Origin: Sphingobium sp. AP50
GTDB taxonomy: Bacteria; Pseudomonadota; Alphaproteobacteria; Sphingomonadales; Sphingomonadaceae
DNA: 64,000 nt
Direction of reading: 5' to 3'
NCBI RefSeq assembly: GCF_900109095.1
Contig: NZ_FNYZ01000001.1
Coordinates: 1,054,001-1,118,000, forward strand
The notes under the pieces are model-generated. The model was given only the letters and a program-made list of their open reading frames with translations. It did not search any database and was not told where the DNA came from. The translations under genes and the position numbers were made by a program. Of this stretch, positions 16,826-24,788 are shown piece after piece (position 1 is the first letter of the stretch; every line of letters begins with the position of its first letter).

Positions 16826-17652
16826 GCCGCCTTCCGATCGATGGATACACCGATGGCGCGCGCGATAGCAAGTTCGTCGAGCAGGTCGCAGAGCGGCGGG
16901 ATAGCGTCGTCCCGCTCGATCATCGTCGCGACAGGACCGGCACGCGCAATGGCCTGTTCGTAAAGCGCCCATACCGGTGGCGGGACGGGCTGGTCATGCG
17001 TGTCGATCAGCATGTCGGCGCCCTGACTGTGCCCCGCCAGATGGATTTGGCGCACCCGATCGAAGGGGATGCCATCCAGATAGGCAAGGGGATCGAAGCC
17101 ATGATTGCTGGCGCTGACGAAGATATTGTTGACGTCGAGCAGCAGGTGGCAGCCGGTGCGGGCACACATCGCATCGATGAACTGCCATTCGGTCATGGTC
17201 GATCCGTCGAAGGCGACATAGCTGGACGGGTTTTCGATCAGCATCGTCCGGTCCAGGACATCCTGCGCCATGCCTATATTGGCGCATACGACATCCAGCG
17301 CCTCCTGCGTGTAGGGCAGCGGCAGCAGGTCATGGGAATTGAAACCCTCAAAGCGGGACCAGCTCAGATGATCGGAAACGAACAGCGGCTCGATCTCTTC
17401 GACCAGGGCTTTCAGCCGATCGAGATAGGCGCGGTCGAGACCGTCCGCCGACCCGATCGACATAGACACACCATGCAGCGCGACCGGATGGCGCTCGCGC
17501 ACGCGGCGCACTATGTCGCGCGGTCGCCCGCCGGGAACCATGAAGTTCTCCGAGATGACCTCGACAAAATCCACCGCGACATCGGTTTCCAGAAAATCGC
17601 GATAATGATCCTTGCGCAGGCCAAGGCCGTAGCTGGAAAAAGATGCAGTCAA
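16822..17652 (-). CDS. bufB: BufB, MNIO-family bufferin maturase (DUF692)
   Basis: BufB-type enzymes are multinuclear non-heme iron oxygenases that convert precursor cysteines into heterocycles. The 276-aa TIM-barrel shows the conserved metal-ligand blocks: VALHGVSMSIG, FVSDHLSW, LIENPSSYV, LLLDVNNIFVSASNHG, IHLAGHSQG and IDTHDQP. I chose the TTG start at 17652 because a GGGAG ribosome site lies eight bases before it and it gives the normal family length. A longer frame continues upstream without a good start. It sits 62 bp after the precursor gene and overlaps bufC. Confidence 0.9.
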   Translation of the reverse strand: MTASFSSYGLGLRKDHYRDFLETDVAVDFVEVISENFMVPGGRPRDIVRRVRERHPVALHGVSMSIGSADGLDRAYLDRLKALVEEIEPLFVSDHLSWSRFEGFNSHDLLPLPYTQEALDVVCANIGMAQDVLDRTMLIENPSSYVAFDGSTMTEWQFIDAMCARTGCHLLLDVNNIFVSASNHGFDPLAYLDGIPFDRVRQIHLAGHSQGADMLIDTHDQPVPPPVWALYEQAIARAGPVATMIERDDAIPPLCDLLDELAIARAIGVSIDRKAA

Positions 17653-17714
17653 GGCGAGACTCCCGTGCGAAAGGCTCTGTCCGGCCATGGCGAGCCATGG
17701 CCGGACAGGGAGGC

Positions 17715-17990
17715 TTAGTTGGCCTTCGGCTCGGTTGTCGTGCCGCCCGCTGCGGTGCATGCCTTGGCCGACATTTCCTTGAAGCCATGGCCCTTGCACA
17801 CATTCATGCCCTTGCAGTCATTCTGCGCGGTCTTGCAGTCCGACGTGCCCTTGCAGCTGTTGACGCCATAGCAATGGACAGTTTCGGCCTTCTCGCCCTT
17901 GGCATTGGCGGGAACGGATGTGGCGGCGGCGCTGAGGGCAAGCAGGGCAGCGGTGGCGGCGAAGCTGAAGCCGGTCTTGGTGGGGGTCAT
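17715..17990 (-). CDS. bufA2: Bufferin-type precursor peptide, CKG-repeat class (BufA2-like)
   Basis: The 91-aa product has a signal peptide ending near residue 30 (PANA) and a mature part with six cysteines at 40, 46, 52, 59, 65 and 78. Core motifs are [14 protein letters not shown] and [14 protein letters not shown]. This is the pattern of bufferin-type RiPP precursors that are modified on cysteine and bind copper in the periplasm. The ATG at 17990 follows GGAGAG. bufB lies 62 bp downstream, and a SigF-like promoter is 41 bp upstream. The A2 name is by resemblance; the modified residues are not known. Confidence 0.85.
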   Translation of the reverse strand: MTPTKTGFSFAATAALLALSAAATSVPANAKGEKAETVHCYGVNSCKGTSDCKTAQNDCKGMNVCKGHGFKEMSAKACTAAGGTTTEPKAN

Positions 17991-18031
17991 GGGATGCTCT
18001 CCAATAATATGTGCCGTGTTGGCTTTGGAGA

Positions 18032-18057
18032 TACGGAGCAAAAGCGCGGATGGTTAC
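18032..18057 (-). promoter_or_regulatory. SigF-type promoter of the bufA2-bufB-bufC-msrA operon
   Basis: On the minus strand GTAACC (18052-18057) is followed by exactly 16 bases and then CGTA (18032-18035). The Caulobacter SigF consensus is GTAACC-N16-CGAA, so only one base differs. The same -35 and spacing occur at the two promoters in front of sigF and of the second precursor gene. Confidence 0.75.
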
Positions 18058-18075
18058 ATGCTGCTCATATTATTT

Positions 18076-18717
18076 TCACCAGCGCAGCAGGCGCGGCCCC
18101 AGCAGGGCGCCGCTTCCCGCCGCCAGAGCGATGCCGAGCGTGTACCATGTGAGCACGAAAATGGCCGAAACCTCCGGGCAATGCAGGCAATAGAGCGTCG
18201 CCGCGCAGGAGCCTGCCGCGAGGCCCGCCGCCGCCCCTGCAGCCCGCAGCCGGGTCGGCGCGAGCCGGCGGAACGACCAGAGCAGGCCAATGAAAATCGG
18301 TACCGACAGGGACAGCACCAGCCAGGGGCATATTTTCCAGCTATGGCCAAGCCACATCGCCAGCCAGTCGCGTGGCGGGGCATGGGCCAGTTCCAGCCCG
18401 CCAATCGTCGCCACCAGTCCAACCGGTATCGCCATCAGCCACAGCCAGCGCAGGTCCGTTCCATTCGGCCGCGCCAGTCGCGCCACCATGAACAGCGCGC
18501 AAAGGCTGAGCGAAAGCGTGTAAATCCACTTCATCCAGAAGGAATAGCCGCGCATCGCCAGGCCAAGATCGGGGCGGACGCCAAGGCCCATGATGATCAG
18601 CATCACTGTCACGACAGCGCCCGCTGTGATACCAAGCGCGATCCGTCGCCCGACAGCGAAGCGACGCACAGGCCGCAGGTTCGCCGAGAGGGTATCGATC
18701 AGGGAGTCGGTGCTCAT
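18076..18717 (-). CDS. nrsF: NrsF, DUF1109 anti-sigma factor
   Basis: NrsF is a six-span inner-membrane protein that holds SigF inactive until metal or oxidative stress. The 213-aa protein has an N-terminal cytoplasmic tail and about six hydrophobic segments. Periplasm-side cysteines occur in SWKICPW and in TLYCLHCPEVSA. In Caulobacter two NrsF cysteines are needed to respond to chromate and cadmium. The ATG at 18717 overlaps the sigF stop as ATGA, which supports coupled synthesis of the pair. An in-frame GTG lies one codon upstream. Confidence 0.9.
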   Translation of the reverse strand: MSTDSLIDTLSANLRPVRRFAVGRRIALGITAGAVVTVMLIIMGLGVRPDLGLAMRGYSFWMKWIYTLSLSLCALFMVARLARPNGTDLRWLWLMAIPVGLVATIGGLELAHAPPRDWLAMWLGHSWKICPWLVLSLSVPIFIGLLWSFRRLAPTRLRAAGAAAGLAAGSCAATLYCLHCPEVSAIFVLTWYTLGIALAAGSGALLGPRLLRW

Positions 18718-19253
18718 CACCTTTCCCCCGTAATGCGGGCAGCAAGCGCCTTGAGGCCGCGATGGATGGAAACCTTCACGTCGGACTCACCGATCCCGGC
18801 GCGATCCGCCGCCTCCGATACGGAAAGGCCGTCGATCTTCGTCGCGCGGATCATATCGGCCTGTTTGGCTGGCAAGCCGCCCAGCAGGCGATCCATATCC
18901 ATGCGCGCATTGCTCGCAACCTCGAACCCTTCGATGGCCAAAATCTCTTCCAGCCCCTCGACTGTGCAGGTCTGCCGTCGGGCACGGAAATGATCGATCA
19001 TCTTGTAGCGTGCGATCGCGAACAGCCAGGCCGTGAACGGACGATCCAGATCATAGGTGGCGCGGCGTGTATGTACGGCGATCAGCGTTTCCTGCACAAG
19101 ATCCTCGATATCGTCCGTGCCGTCGCGCATGCGGCGGCGGTAGAAGGCTTGGAGCAGGGGCACGAGCGCGCGCAACAGCGCAGCATGGACCACGGCGTCG
19201 CCATTGAGGCCGCCGATCATCATCGCCCGCAACTGATCTTCGCTTGACCGCAT
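18717..19253 (-). CDS. sigF: ECF sigma factor SigF
   Basis: This 178-aa ECF sigma factor has region 2 (DIEDLVQETLIAVHTRRATY, WLFAIARYKMIDHFR) and region 4 (LSVSEAADRAGIGESDVKVS) separated by a short linker. It is the partner of NrsF and should direct the three GTAACC-N16-CG(A/T)A promoters in this locus, including its own. In Caulobacter the orthologous pair controls bufferin and methionine sulfoxide repair genes in response to metals. Autoregulation is visible from the promoter at 19271-19296. Confidence 0.9.
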   Translation of the reverse strand: MRSSEDQLRAMMIGGLNGDAVVHAALLRALVPLLQAFYRRRMRDGTDDIEDLVQETLIAVHTRRATYDLDRPFTAWLFAIARYKMIDHFRARRQTCTVEGLEEILAIEGFEVASNARMDMDRLLGGLPAKQADMIRATKIDGLSVSEAADRAGIGESDVKVSIHRGLKALAARITGER

Positions 19254-19270
19254 CGATGCTCCTGACCCCC

Positions 19271-19296
19271 GTTCGGGGAGGACGCTGCAAAGGTTA
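19271..19296 (-). promoter_or_regulatory. SigF-type promoter of sigF-nrsF
   Basis: On the minus strand GTAACC (19291-19296), a 16-base spacer and CGAA (19271-19274) match the SigF consensus exactly. It lies 18 bp before the sigF start and implies positive autoregulation. Confidence 0.8.
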
Positions 19297-19331
19297 CAGG
19301 AGACATAGAATAAATTTCGAAGCTTCGCACT

Positions 19332-19357
19332 GTAACCCGGTGGAGGTTGCTCTCGAA
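19332..19357 (+). promoter_or_regulatory. SigF-type promoter of bufA1-doxX
   Basis: GTAACC (19332-19337), a 16-base spacer and CGAA (19354-19357) give an exact consensus match on the plus strand. It is divergent from the sigF promoter, with the two -35 boxes only 35 bp apart, and drives the second bufferin precursor. Confidence 0.8.
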
Positions 19358-19406
19358 TGCTCCTGTGTCACCGGCCCGATTTCCGGACCGGCTCAGGAGA
19401 CCCGAC

Positions 19407-19673
19407 ATGAACAAGACCCATGCCACCATCGCCGCCGCCCTTGCCCTTTCGATCGCCGGTGGCGCCGCAGCCGCGCCCGCCGCCAAGCCGATGGAGAAAT
19501 GCTATGGCGTGTCGCTCGCGGGCAAGAATGATTGCAAGGCCGGGGTCGGCACCAGTTGCGCAGGCACGTCGAAGATCGATTATCAGGGCAATGCCTGGAA
19601 GCTGGTGAAGGCCGGCACCTGCGTCAAGACGAAGACGCCCAAGGGCTTCGGCTCACTCACCCCCAAGGCCTGA
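19407..19673 (+). CDS. bufA1: Bufferin precursor peptide, DUF2282 class (BufA1-like)
   Basis: The 88-aa product starts at ATG 19407 after CAGGAG and carries a signal peptide ending around AAA-APAAKP. Four cysteines at 32, 43, 51 and 72 lie in [23 protein letters not shown] and KAGTC, the DUF2282 signature of bufferin-1 peptides. Modified bufferins buffer copper in the periplasm. No maturase gene sits next to it on this strand, so it probably uses the BufB-BufC pair encoded 1.7 kb away. Its promoter matches SigF perfectly. Confidence 0.88.
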   Translation: MNKTHATIAAALALSIAGGAAAAPAAKPMEKCYGVSLAGKNDCKAGVGTSCAGTSKIDYQGNAWKLVKAGTCVKTKTPKGFGSLTPKA

Positions 19674-19687
19674 GACTTCCCTCCATA

Positions 19688-19722
19688 AGGCCCGCCCGCA
19701 TCCGCTTGCAGGGGGCGGGCCT
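19688..19722 (+). terminator. Intercistronic hairpin between bufA1 and doxX
   Basis: AGGCCCGCCC (19688-19697) pairs perfectly with GGGCGGGCCT (19713-19722). No run of T follows, so it may protect the abundant precursor mRNA or attenuate read-through into doxX rather than act as a full terminator. Confidence 0.55.
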
Positions 19723-19749
19723 CCCATTCCGCCTGTGGAGCATATCGCC

Positions 19750-20205
19750 ATGTCGCTGCTCATTACCGCCTATGATCGCGCGACCGCGACCCTCGCCCGA
19801 TTGCTGCCCGATGCGCTCCTTTTGCTGATCGCGCGCATTGGCATAGCCGCCATCTTCTTTCTGTCCGGCCGAACCAAGGTGGAAGGGCTGCTGACGATCA
19901 CGCCGGCCACCTATGACCTGTTCCGCACCGAATATGCGCTGCCAATCGTCCCGCCAGAGATTGCCGCACATGCGGCGACCTATTCAGAGCATCTCTTTCC
20001 GATCCTGCTGGTGATGGGCCTCTTCACCCGGCCCGCTGCGGCGGCCCTGCTTGGCATGACTGCCGTCATCGAAATATTTGTCTATCCCGATGCCTGGCCA
20101 ACGCACCTGAGCTGGGCGGCGATCCTGCTCCCGCTCATCGCGCGCGGTGGCGGGCGATGGTCGATCGATGCCCTGATCCGGACGGGGCTGCGGCTGAAGG
20201 GATGA
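19750..20205 (+). CDS. DoxX-family membrane protein
   Basis: This 151-aa protein has four hydrophobic segments and the DoxX pattern [21 protein letters not shown]. DoxX proteins often accompany bufferin operons and are thought to have a redox role in the membrane, but no activity is established here. The ATG at 19750 follows GGAG by nine bases; the upstream GTG is less likely. It is downstream of bufA1 and separated by a strong hairpin, and it should share the SigF promoter. Confidence 0.85.
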   Translation: MSLLITAYDRATATLARLLPDALLLLIARIGIAAIFFLSGRTKVEGLLTITPATYDLFRTEYALPIVPPEIAAHAATYSEHLFPILLVMGLFTRPAAAALLGMTAVIEIFVYPDAWPTHLSWAAILLPLIARGGGRWSIDALIRTGLRLKG

Positions 20206-20244
20206 GGAGGAGCCGGATAATGAAGCCGGCTCCGTCTTCTCTGT

Positions 20245-20805
20245 TCACGGCATCAGCACGGTGTCGATGACATGAATGACACCATTGGACTGCATGACAT
20301 TGGCGATAGTGATCTTTGCCTTGCCGCCCTTCGCATCGGTCAGCCACCAGGCGCCTGCCTTGTCCTTCCAGGCGGTCAGCGTCTCGCCCTGCACGGTCTT
20401 GAGCATCGCCTTGCCGCCATTGGCCTTCGCTTTGGCGGCGATGTCCATGGCGGTCATGCGACCGGGAACGACATGATAGGTCAGGATTGTGGTCAGCTTC
20501 GCCTTATTCTCCGGCTTAACCAGCATGTCGACCGTTCCGGCCGGCAGTTTGGCGAAGGCAGCATTGGTCGGCGCAAACACGGTGAAGGGGCCGGGCCCCG
20601 ATAGCGTATCGACCAAATCGGCAGCCTTCACGGCGGCGACCAGCGTCGTATGATCCTTCGACTGCATCGCGTTTTCCACGATGGTCTTGGTCGGATACAT
20701 GGCGGCGCCACCCACCATGGGATTCTTGGCCTGAAGCGAGGCTGTCCCGGTCAGGAGAAGCGCGCCGGCGAGGACAAAGGCGATCTTGCGATTATGGGAT
20801 TTCAT
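20245..20805 (-). CDS. Secreted fasciclin-domain protein
   Basis: The 186-aa protein has a signal peptide (residues 1-24) and one fasciclin (FAS1) domain. Motifs seen are TLVAAVKAADLVDTLSGPGPFTVFAPTNAAF and YHVVPGRMTA, here cited in part, and the terminal NGVIHVIDTVLMP. Such domains mediate adhesion. It lies 85 bp downstream of an RskA-like anti-sigma factor and ECF sigma gene. In mycobacteria SigK-RskA controls the fasciclin proteins MPT70 and MPT83, so a parallel link is likely. I chose the second ATG because GGAAGG is correctly spaced from it. Confidence 0.88.
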   Translation of the reverse strand: MKSHNRKIAFVLAGALLLTGTASLQAKNPMVGGAAMYPTKTIVENAMQSKDHTTLVAAVKAADLVDTLSGPGPFTVFAPTNAAFAKLPAGTVDMLVKPENKAKLTTILTYHVVPGRMTAMDIAAKAKANGGKAMLKTVQGETLTAWKDKAGAWWLTDAKGGKAKITIANVMQSNGVIHVIDTVLMP

Positions 20806-20890
20806 GTTGGGCATCCTTCCGTTGGCACGCCCTGTATTCGGGGTGCTGGGGAAGATACGATGCTTGGGGGCCGCCAGATGCAGCCCCTGC

Positions 20891-21580
20891 TCAGATAATC
20901 GAAATCTTGCCCGTAAGGATGGGCGCGCTGGTTGGCGCGGGATGCGGCGCGGTCGAGGGATCTTCCAGCGTGATCGCGAGCGTTACGCCTTCGGCGAGGA
21001 ATGGCTGGAGGCTCCTGTCGATGGTGAGTGTCCCGCTACCGCCATTGATCAGGCCCAGCGAGCGCGGCTTCCCGTCCGAAGGGATGACCCACAGTTCCGG
21101 GCGCTTCTGGCTGTCGCCGAGCATTGCCCGGCTGAGGCGAAGCGTGCCGCGGGACGGATCATAGGCGATCGCCAGCGCACCGGCGCCGCTGGCATCGGCA
21201 AGCTGCGCGACGCCCATTGCTGTGGGGGCGGGGGCATCGGCCGGGCGGACGAGAATGAACAGGCCAAGGGTGGCCGCGATCGCCCCGCAAATGGCGGCGA
21301 TACCGCGCCAGCGTCGGAGGGTCCTGATATGCTGGGAGTCATGATCGCCAGACCCGACCCGCGCGGCTACCATCGGCCAGATATGGGCGGGCGCTTCGAC
21401 GGAGTGTAGGTTCGCCAGGAGAGGCGAGAAGCGAAGCCCCCATTGTTGGACCGCTGCTGCGAAATCGGGATCGGACAAGCAGAGGCGAAGCGCATCGGCA
21501 CGCTCGGCATGATCGAGAATACCCAGCGCCATTTCGGCAGCCAGCGTATCGCGGTCGAGGGGGGGCATGGGATCAGGCAT
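20891..21580 (-). CDS. RskA-like anti-sigma factor
   Basis: This 229-aa protein has a cytoplasmic N-terminus (DRDTLAAEMALGILDHAERADAL region), a single membrane span near residues 92-110 (IAAICGAIAATLGLFIL) and a periplasmic C-terminal domain with the anti-sigma-K pattern RPELWVIPSDGKPRSLGLI. It binds the ECF sigma factor encoded just upstream, whose gene it overlaps by eight bases. No zinc-binding HxxxCxxC motif is visible, which fits the RskA group. It is the likely gatekeeper for fasciclin expression. Confidence 0.87.
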   Translation of the reverse strand: MPDPMPPLDRDTLAAEMALGILDHAERADALRLCLSDPDFAAAVQQWGLRFSPLLANLHSVEAPAHIWPMVAARVGSGDHDSQHIRTLRRWRGIAAICGAIAATLGLFILVRPADAPAPTAMGVAQLADASGAGALAIAYDPSRGTLRLSRAMLGDSQKRPELWVIPSDGKPRSLGLINGGSGTLTIDRSLQPFLAEGVTLAITLEDPSTAPHPAPTSAPILTGKISII

Positions 21581-22124
21581 CGCCAAGGCAGGCCTTCAAC
21601 TGTTGGAGACCGCGACGGACCCAGCTTTTAAGAGTGCCTAACGGCGTACCACTAGCGTCGGACAGTTGCTGATAGGTCAATCCGTCGAGAAAGGCGCGGC
21701 GGATCGTCCGGGACTGGTCGGAACCCAGTCCGTCGAGACAGCCGACAAGTCTGGAATATTGCTGATCCTGTTCCAGCTGGAAGTCTGCGAGCGGTGTGTC
21801 GTCGACAATGTCGATTCCATCGTCCTGCGAGGTCATATTATGTCGACCTTCGCGCCGGCACCAGTCGAGTGCGGCGTTCCGGGTGATAACCGCCATCCAG
21901 CTGATCGGGCTTGCCCGCGCGGGATCGAAGCTTCCCGCCCGCCGCCAGATCTTTACATAGACGTCCTGCAACACATCCTCCGCCGCTTCCCTGTCAGGAC
22001 AGATACGGATGCAAATCCCGTATAGTTTCGCGGATGTCATGTCATAGATGGTCTTTACCGACGATGACTGGCCCGATGCGGCCGATTGCAGGGCCGCAAC
22101 CAGTTTGGCCCGCGCTTCATCCAT
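21573..22124 (-). CDS. ECF sigma factor (SigK-like)
   Basis: The 183-aa core has sigma region 2 (LYGICIRICPDREAAEDVLQ, then DVYVKIWRRAGSFDP) and region 4 (LTYQQLSDASGTPLGTLKSW). The start is uncertain: I prefer ATG 22124 (MDEARAKL), because the upstream extension to GTG 22202 is not conserved in character. It overlaps its anti-sigma gene, the usual arrangement. Target promoters are not obvious. Closest functional analogue is SigK-type regulation of surface proteins. Confidence 0.87.
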   Translation of the reverse strand: MDEARAKLVAALQSAASGQSSSVKTIYDMTSAKLYGICIRICPDREAAEDVLQDVYVKIWRRAGSFDPARASPISWMAVITRNAALDWCRREGRHNMTSQDDGIDIVDDTPLADFQLEQDQQYSRLVGCLDGLGSDQSRTIRRAFLDGLTYQQLSDASGTPLGTLKSWVRRGLQQLKACLGDA

Positions 22125-22266
22125 CTTCGGTTGTCCCGGCGCCTCTCCGGCCATCGCTGTCCCCATCGCAACGCCCGTGCAGGCCTGTCGCGCTGATAAC
22201 ACATGGCGAGAGAATGGGATGCATTCCTTCTACAATAAGTCCGCTATGTATAAGAAGACGCTCCCT

Positions 22267-22389
22267 TTAGACGAAGTTGCCGAGCGTCAGGATCGGCGCC
22301 AGAAGCATGATGCAGCAGCCGATCGCCAGCCGCGACGGGCTCGTGAAGCTGGAGACATTAAGGCCTGTATATTCTTCCAGATAACGCAT
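22267..22389 (-). CDS. 40-aa membrane peptide downstream of mntH
   Basis: An ATG at 22389 follows AAAGGAT by six bases and opens a 40-codon frame that ends with TAA. The peptide starts MRYLEEYTGLNVSSF, with an amphipathic head, and ends in a hydrophobic helix with a CC pair (LAIGCCIMLLAPILTLG). It starts 15 bp after the mntH stop on the same strand, so it is likely co-transcribed. I know no family for it. A small partner or regulator of MntH is one possibility; E. coli MntS is a small Mn-related protein but shows no clear similarity. Confidence 0.6.
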   Translation of the reverse strand: MRYLEEYTGLNVSSFTSPSRLAIGCCIMLLAPILTLGNFV

Positions 22390-22404
22390 GGCATATCCTT
22401 TCCG

Positions 22405-23748
22405 TCAGATGAATTCGAAGAGCAGCTTAAGGTTGAGAATGATGATGATCGTGGACACCGACCAAGCTGCTATCTTAAGCGCCGTGCTGTTGACGAAGGT
22501 ACCCATCAGGCCCCGGTCGCTGGTGAACTTGACGAGGGGCACTACGGCGAAAGGCAGTTGAAGGCTGAGGATAACCTGGCTGAGGATCAGCAGTTTCATC
22601 GTTCCATCAGGGCCATATAGGGTGGCGACGATCACCGCCGGTACGATCGCCATCAGGCGGGTTGCGAGCCGGCGGAGCCACGGGGAGATTTTGAAATCGA
22701 CAAAGCCCTCCATGACGATCTGGCCCGCCAGCGTTGCGGTGACCGTGCTGTTCTGGCCCGACGCAAGCAGCGCGGTCGCAAACAGGGCGCTGGCACCCGC
22801 CGCGCCCAATATGGGGGTCAGCAGATCATAGGCCTGATGAATGTCGGCGACATCGGTGCGGCCATGGGCGTGGAAGGCGGAGGCGGCCAGGATCAGGATC
22901 GAGGCGTTGATGAAGAAGGCGAAGCCGAGCGCAACGGTGCTGTCGATCGTCGCGAACTTGATGGCTTCCATTATGCCTCCACGCGTCCGTTCGAACCGGC
23001 GGGTCTGGACCAGCGAGGAATGAAGATAGAGATTATGCGGCATGACCGTCGCGCCCAGAATGCCGATGGCAATGTAGAGCATCGCGGGATTGGTCGCGAT
23101 TTGGGTGGTGGGGATGAACCCCTTGGCGACCGCGCCCATATCCGGCTGGGACAGAAGCAGTTCGACTGCAAAGCAGCCGGTGATGACGATCAGCAGCGCA
23201 ACGACGAAGGCTTCGAGCTGACGAAACCCCCGTTGGTGGAGCAGCAGGATCAGCAACACGTCGGCGGCCGTTACGCAGATACCCAGCACAAGCGGGATGC
23301 CGAACAGCAATTGCAGGGCGATCGCGGTGCCGATCACCTCGGCCAGGTCGCAGGCTGCGATGGCTATCTCGCACAGCAACCAAAGCATGATGCGGACAGG
23401 GCGGCTATATTGCTGCCGACACGCCTGTGCGAGGTCGAGACCGGTGACGATGCCGAGCTTTGCGGCAAGCGATTGAAGCAGCATCGCCATCAGGTTGGAA
23501 AAGAGGATGACCGAAAGGAGCGTATAGCCAAAGCTTGATCCGCCCGCGATATCCGTCGCCCAGTTGCCAGGGTCCATATAGCCCACGGCGACGAGATAGC
23601 CGGGGCCGGCAAAGGCCCCCAGCTTTCTCCAAAATTGTCCCACCCCGCCAGGCACGCTGACCGACCGATGCGCTTCGGGCAGACTTGGTTGATAGGCCGT
23701 CGCTACAGGTTCGATCACGGCGTCGGCGGCTGGCGGTGGTGGTGACAT
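22405..23748 (-). CDS. mntH: Nramp-family Mn2+/H+ symporter MntH
   Basis: MntH imports Mn2+ with protons. The 447-aa protein has 11-12 spans. The metal-binding first helix is seen as [16 protein letters not shown], and the sixth-helix motif as [16 protein letters not shown]. Length is normal with a short proline-rich N-terminal tail. It follows the two ferritin-like genes by 20 bp on the same strand, so there is no room for a yybP-ykoY leader. Mn supply beside desiccation-related proteins agrees with manganese-based protection from oxidative damage. Confidence 0.95.
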   Translation of the reverse strand: MSPPPPAADAVIEPVATAYQPSLPEAHRSVSVPGGVGQFWRKLGAFAGPGYLVAVGYMDPGNWATDIAGGSSFGYTLLSVILFSNLMAMLLQSLAAKLGIVTGLDLAQACRQQYSRPVRIMLWLLCEIAIAACDLAEVIGTAIALQLLFGIPLVLGICVTAADVLLILLLHQRGFRQLEAFVVALLIVITGCFAVELLLSQPDMGAVAKGFIPTTQIATNPAMLYIAIGILGATVMPHNLYLHSSLVQTRRFERTRGGIMEAIKFATIDSTVALGFAFFINASILILAASAFHAHGRTDVADIHQAYDLLTPILGAAGASALFATALLASGQNSTVTATLAGQIVMEGFVDFKISPWLRRLATRLMAIVPAVIVATLYGPDGTMKLLILSQVILSLQLPFAVVPLVKFTSDRGLMGTFVNSTALKIAAWSVSTIIIILNLKLLFEFI

Positions 23749-23768
23749 GGGCTCGCTCCCGGTTCGGC

Positions 23769-24752
23769 TCAGTTAGCGGCGCTGGTCTTGATGTTGCCGT
23801 TAAGGCCCGACGGGAAAAAGCCGCCTGCGCTCTTTGCCGTCTTGTCGAGATAGACGATGTTGAGCACCTGACCGGTCGAACGGCTGTAGGCGATGCCATT
23901 ATTGTCGGTCGGCACGATGTTGGAGACGTTGCCGTTAGGACTGATGCCCTGGTCAAGGTCCGACGACCCGTCCAGACTGTCGCGTGCGTCGGAAATCTTG
24001 TCCGCAGATGTGCGCAGGCTGGGTGCTTCGATCCCCTTGCGATAGAGTACCGTGCGGATCAGGCCGGCATGATAGGCTTCCGCTGCCAATATGCCGGCTG
24101 CCGCTTCCAGATAGGTCTTGTTGGAGATGAGCGGCGCTGCCCCCTTGTAGGCCGTCACGCCTACATCCTCGAATATGAATGCGCCGAGGAGAAAATTCTC
24201 ATCGTTCGCATAGGGATCGAAGGCCTGGTTCGCATTGATGAGACCCGCGGCGCGCGCTGCAGCCGAAAAGGCGCTGGTCGATCCACCGCTGACGTCGATC
24301 GCAGGCTGGGCGACGGCCGAAGCGCCCAGTTGCGCCCGGATGAAGCGGACATGGGCGACTTCGTCGGCGGCGATCTCATTTGCATATTGCTGAACGACCG
24401 GATCGGTGAAAGTGACCTTGCGGCCCCCAGTTACAGCGCCCTGCGTCCCGGTTCCGGTCAAAAGGCTGGCAGCCAGCCCTTCGCCTGTGGCGGCGTAGGA
24501 ATAAAATTGCGCCTCCAGATATTCGAGTTGCAGCGCGAAGTTGAGGACGTCTGCGTCGCCAATCGGCGTGGGTGTTGGAGTAGGTGTTGGGGTGGGCGTC
24601 ACGGTCTTGTCGTCATCGTCGCAGGCCGAGAGGATGCTGGCCCCACTGGCCAGAAGCGCGGCGCTACCTGCCAGCCGGAAGAAGTGGCGACGTTCCTCGC
24701 GCCGCTGCGCGCGCGCCTTGAAGGCCGCGATGATGGCTTCGTTATTGTCCAT
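23769..24752 (-). CDS. Ferritin-like, desiccation-related lipoprotein (Pcc13-62 type)
   Basis: The 327-aa protein starts with a twin-arginine-like signal [15 protein letters not shown] that ends in a lipobox (LSAC), so it is probably an exported lipoprotein. A PT-repeat linker (seven TP units, residues 54-68) leads to a ferritin_2 domain starting [20 protein letters not shown]. Two EEx-like helices and the [14 protein letters not shown] motif follow. Relatives include the plant desiccation protein Pcc13-62. It is a close paralogue of the next gene upstream, and the two surround a 36-bp gap. Metal binding is not proven. Confidence 0.82.
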   Translation of the reverse strand: MDNNEAIIAAFKARAQRREERRHFFRLAGSAALLASGASILSACDDDDKTVTPTPTPTPTPTPIGDADVLNFALQLEYLEAQFYSYAATGEGLAASLLTGTGTQGAVTGGRKVTFTDPVVQQYANEIAADEVAHVRFIRAQLGASAVAQPAIDVSGGSTSAFSAAARAAGLINANQAFDPYANDENFLLGAFIFEDVGVTAYKGAAPLISNKTYLEAAAGILAAEAYHAGLIRTVLYRKGIEAPSLRTSADKISDARDSLDGSSDLDQGISPNGNVSNIVPTDNNGIAYSRSTGQVLNIVYLDKTAKSAGGFFPSGLNGNIKTSAAN

Positions 24753-24788
24753 GTCGGATACTCCTTGGGAGTGAAGGTCGTGCGGGGC

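Noticed and set aside
23749..23768. yybP-ykoY Mn riboswitch before mntH
   Set aside because: The gap to the ferritin-like gene is only 20 bp. If there is one it would have to be upstream of the whole operon, where I see no such fold.
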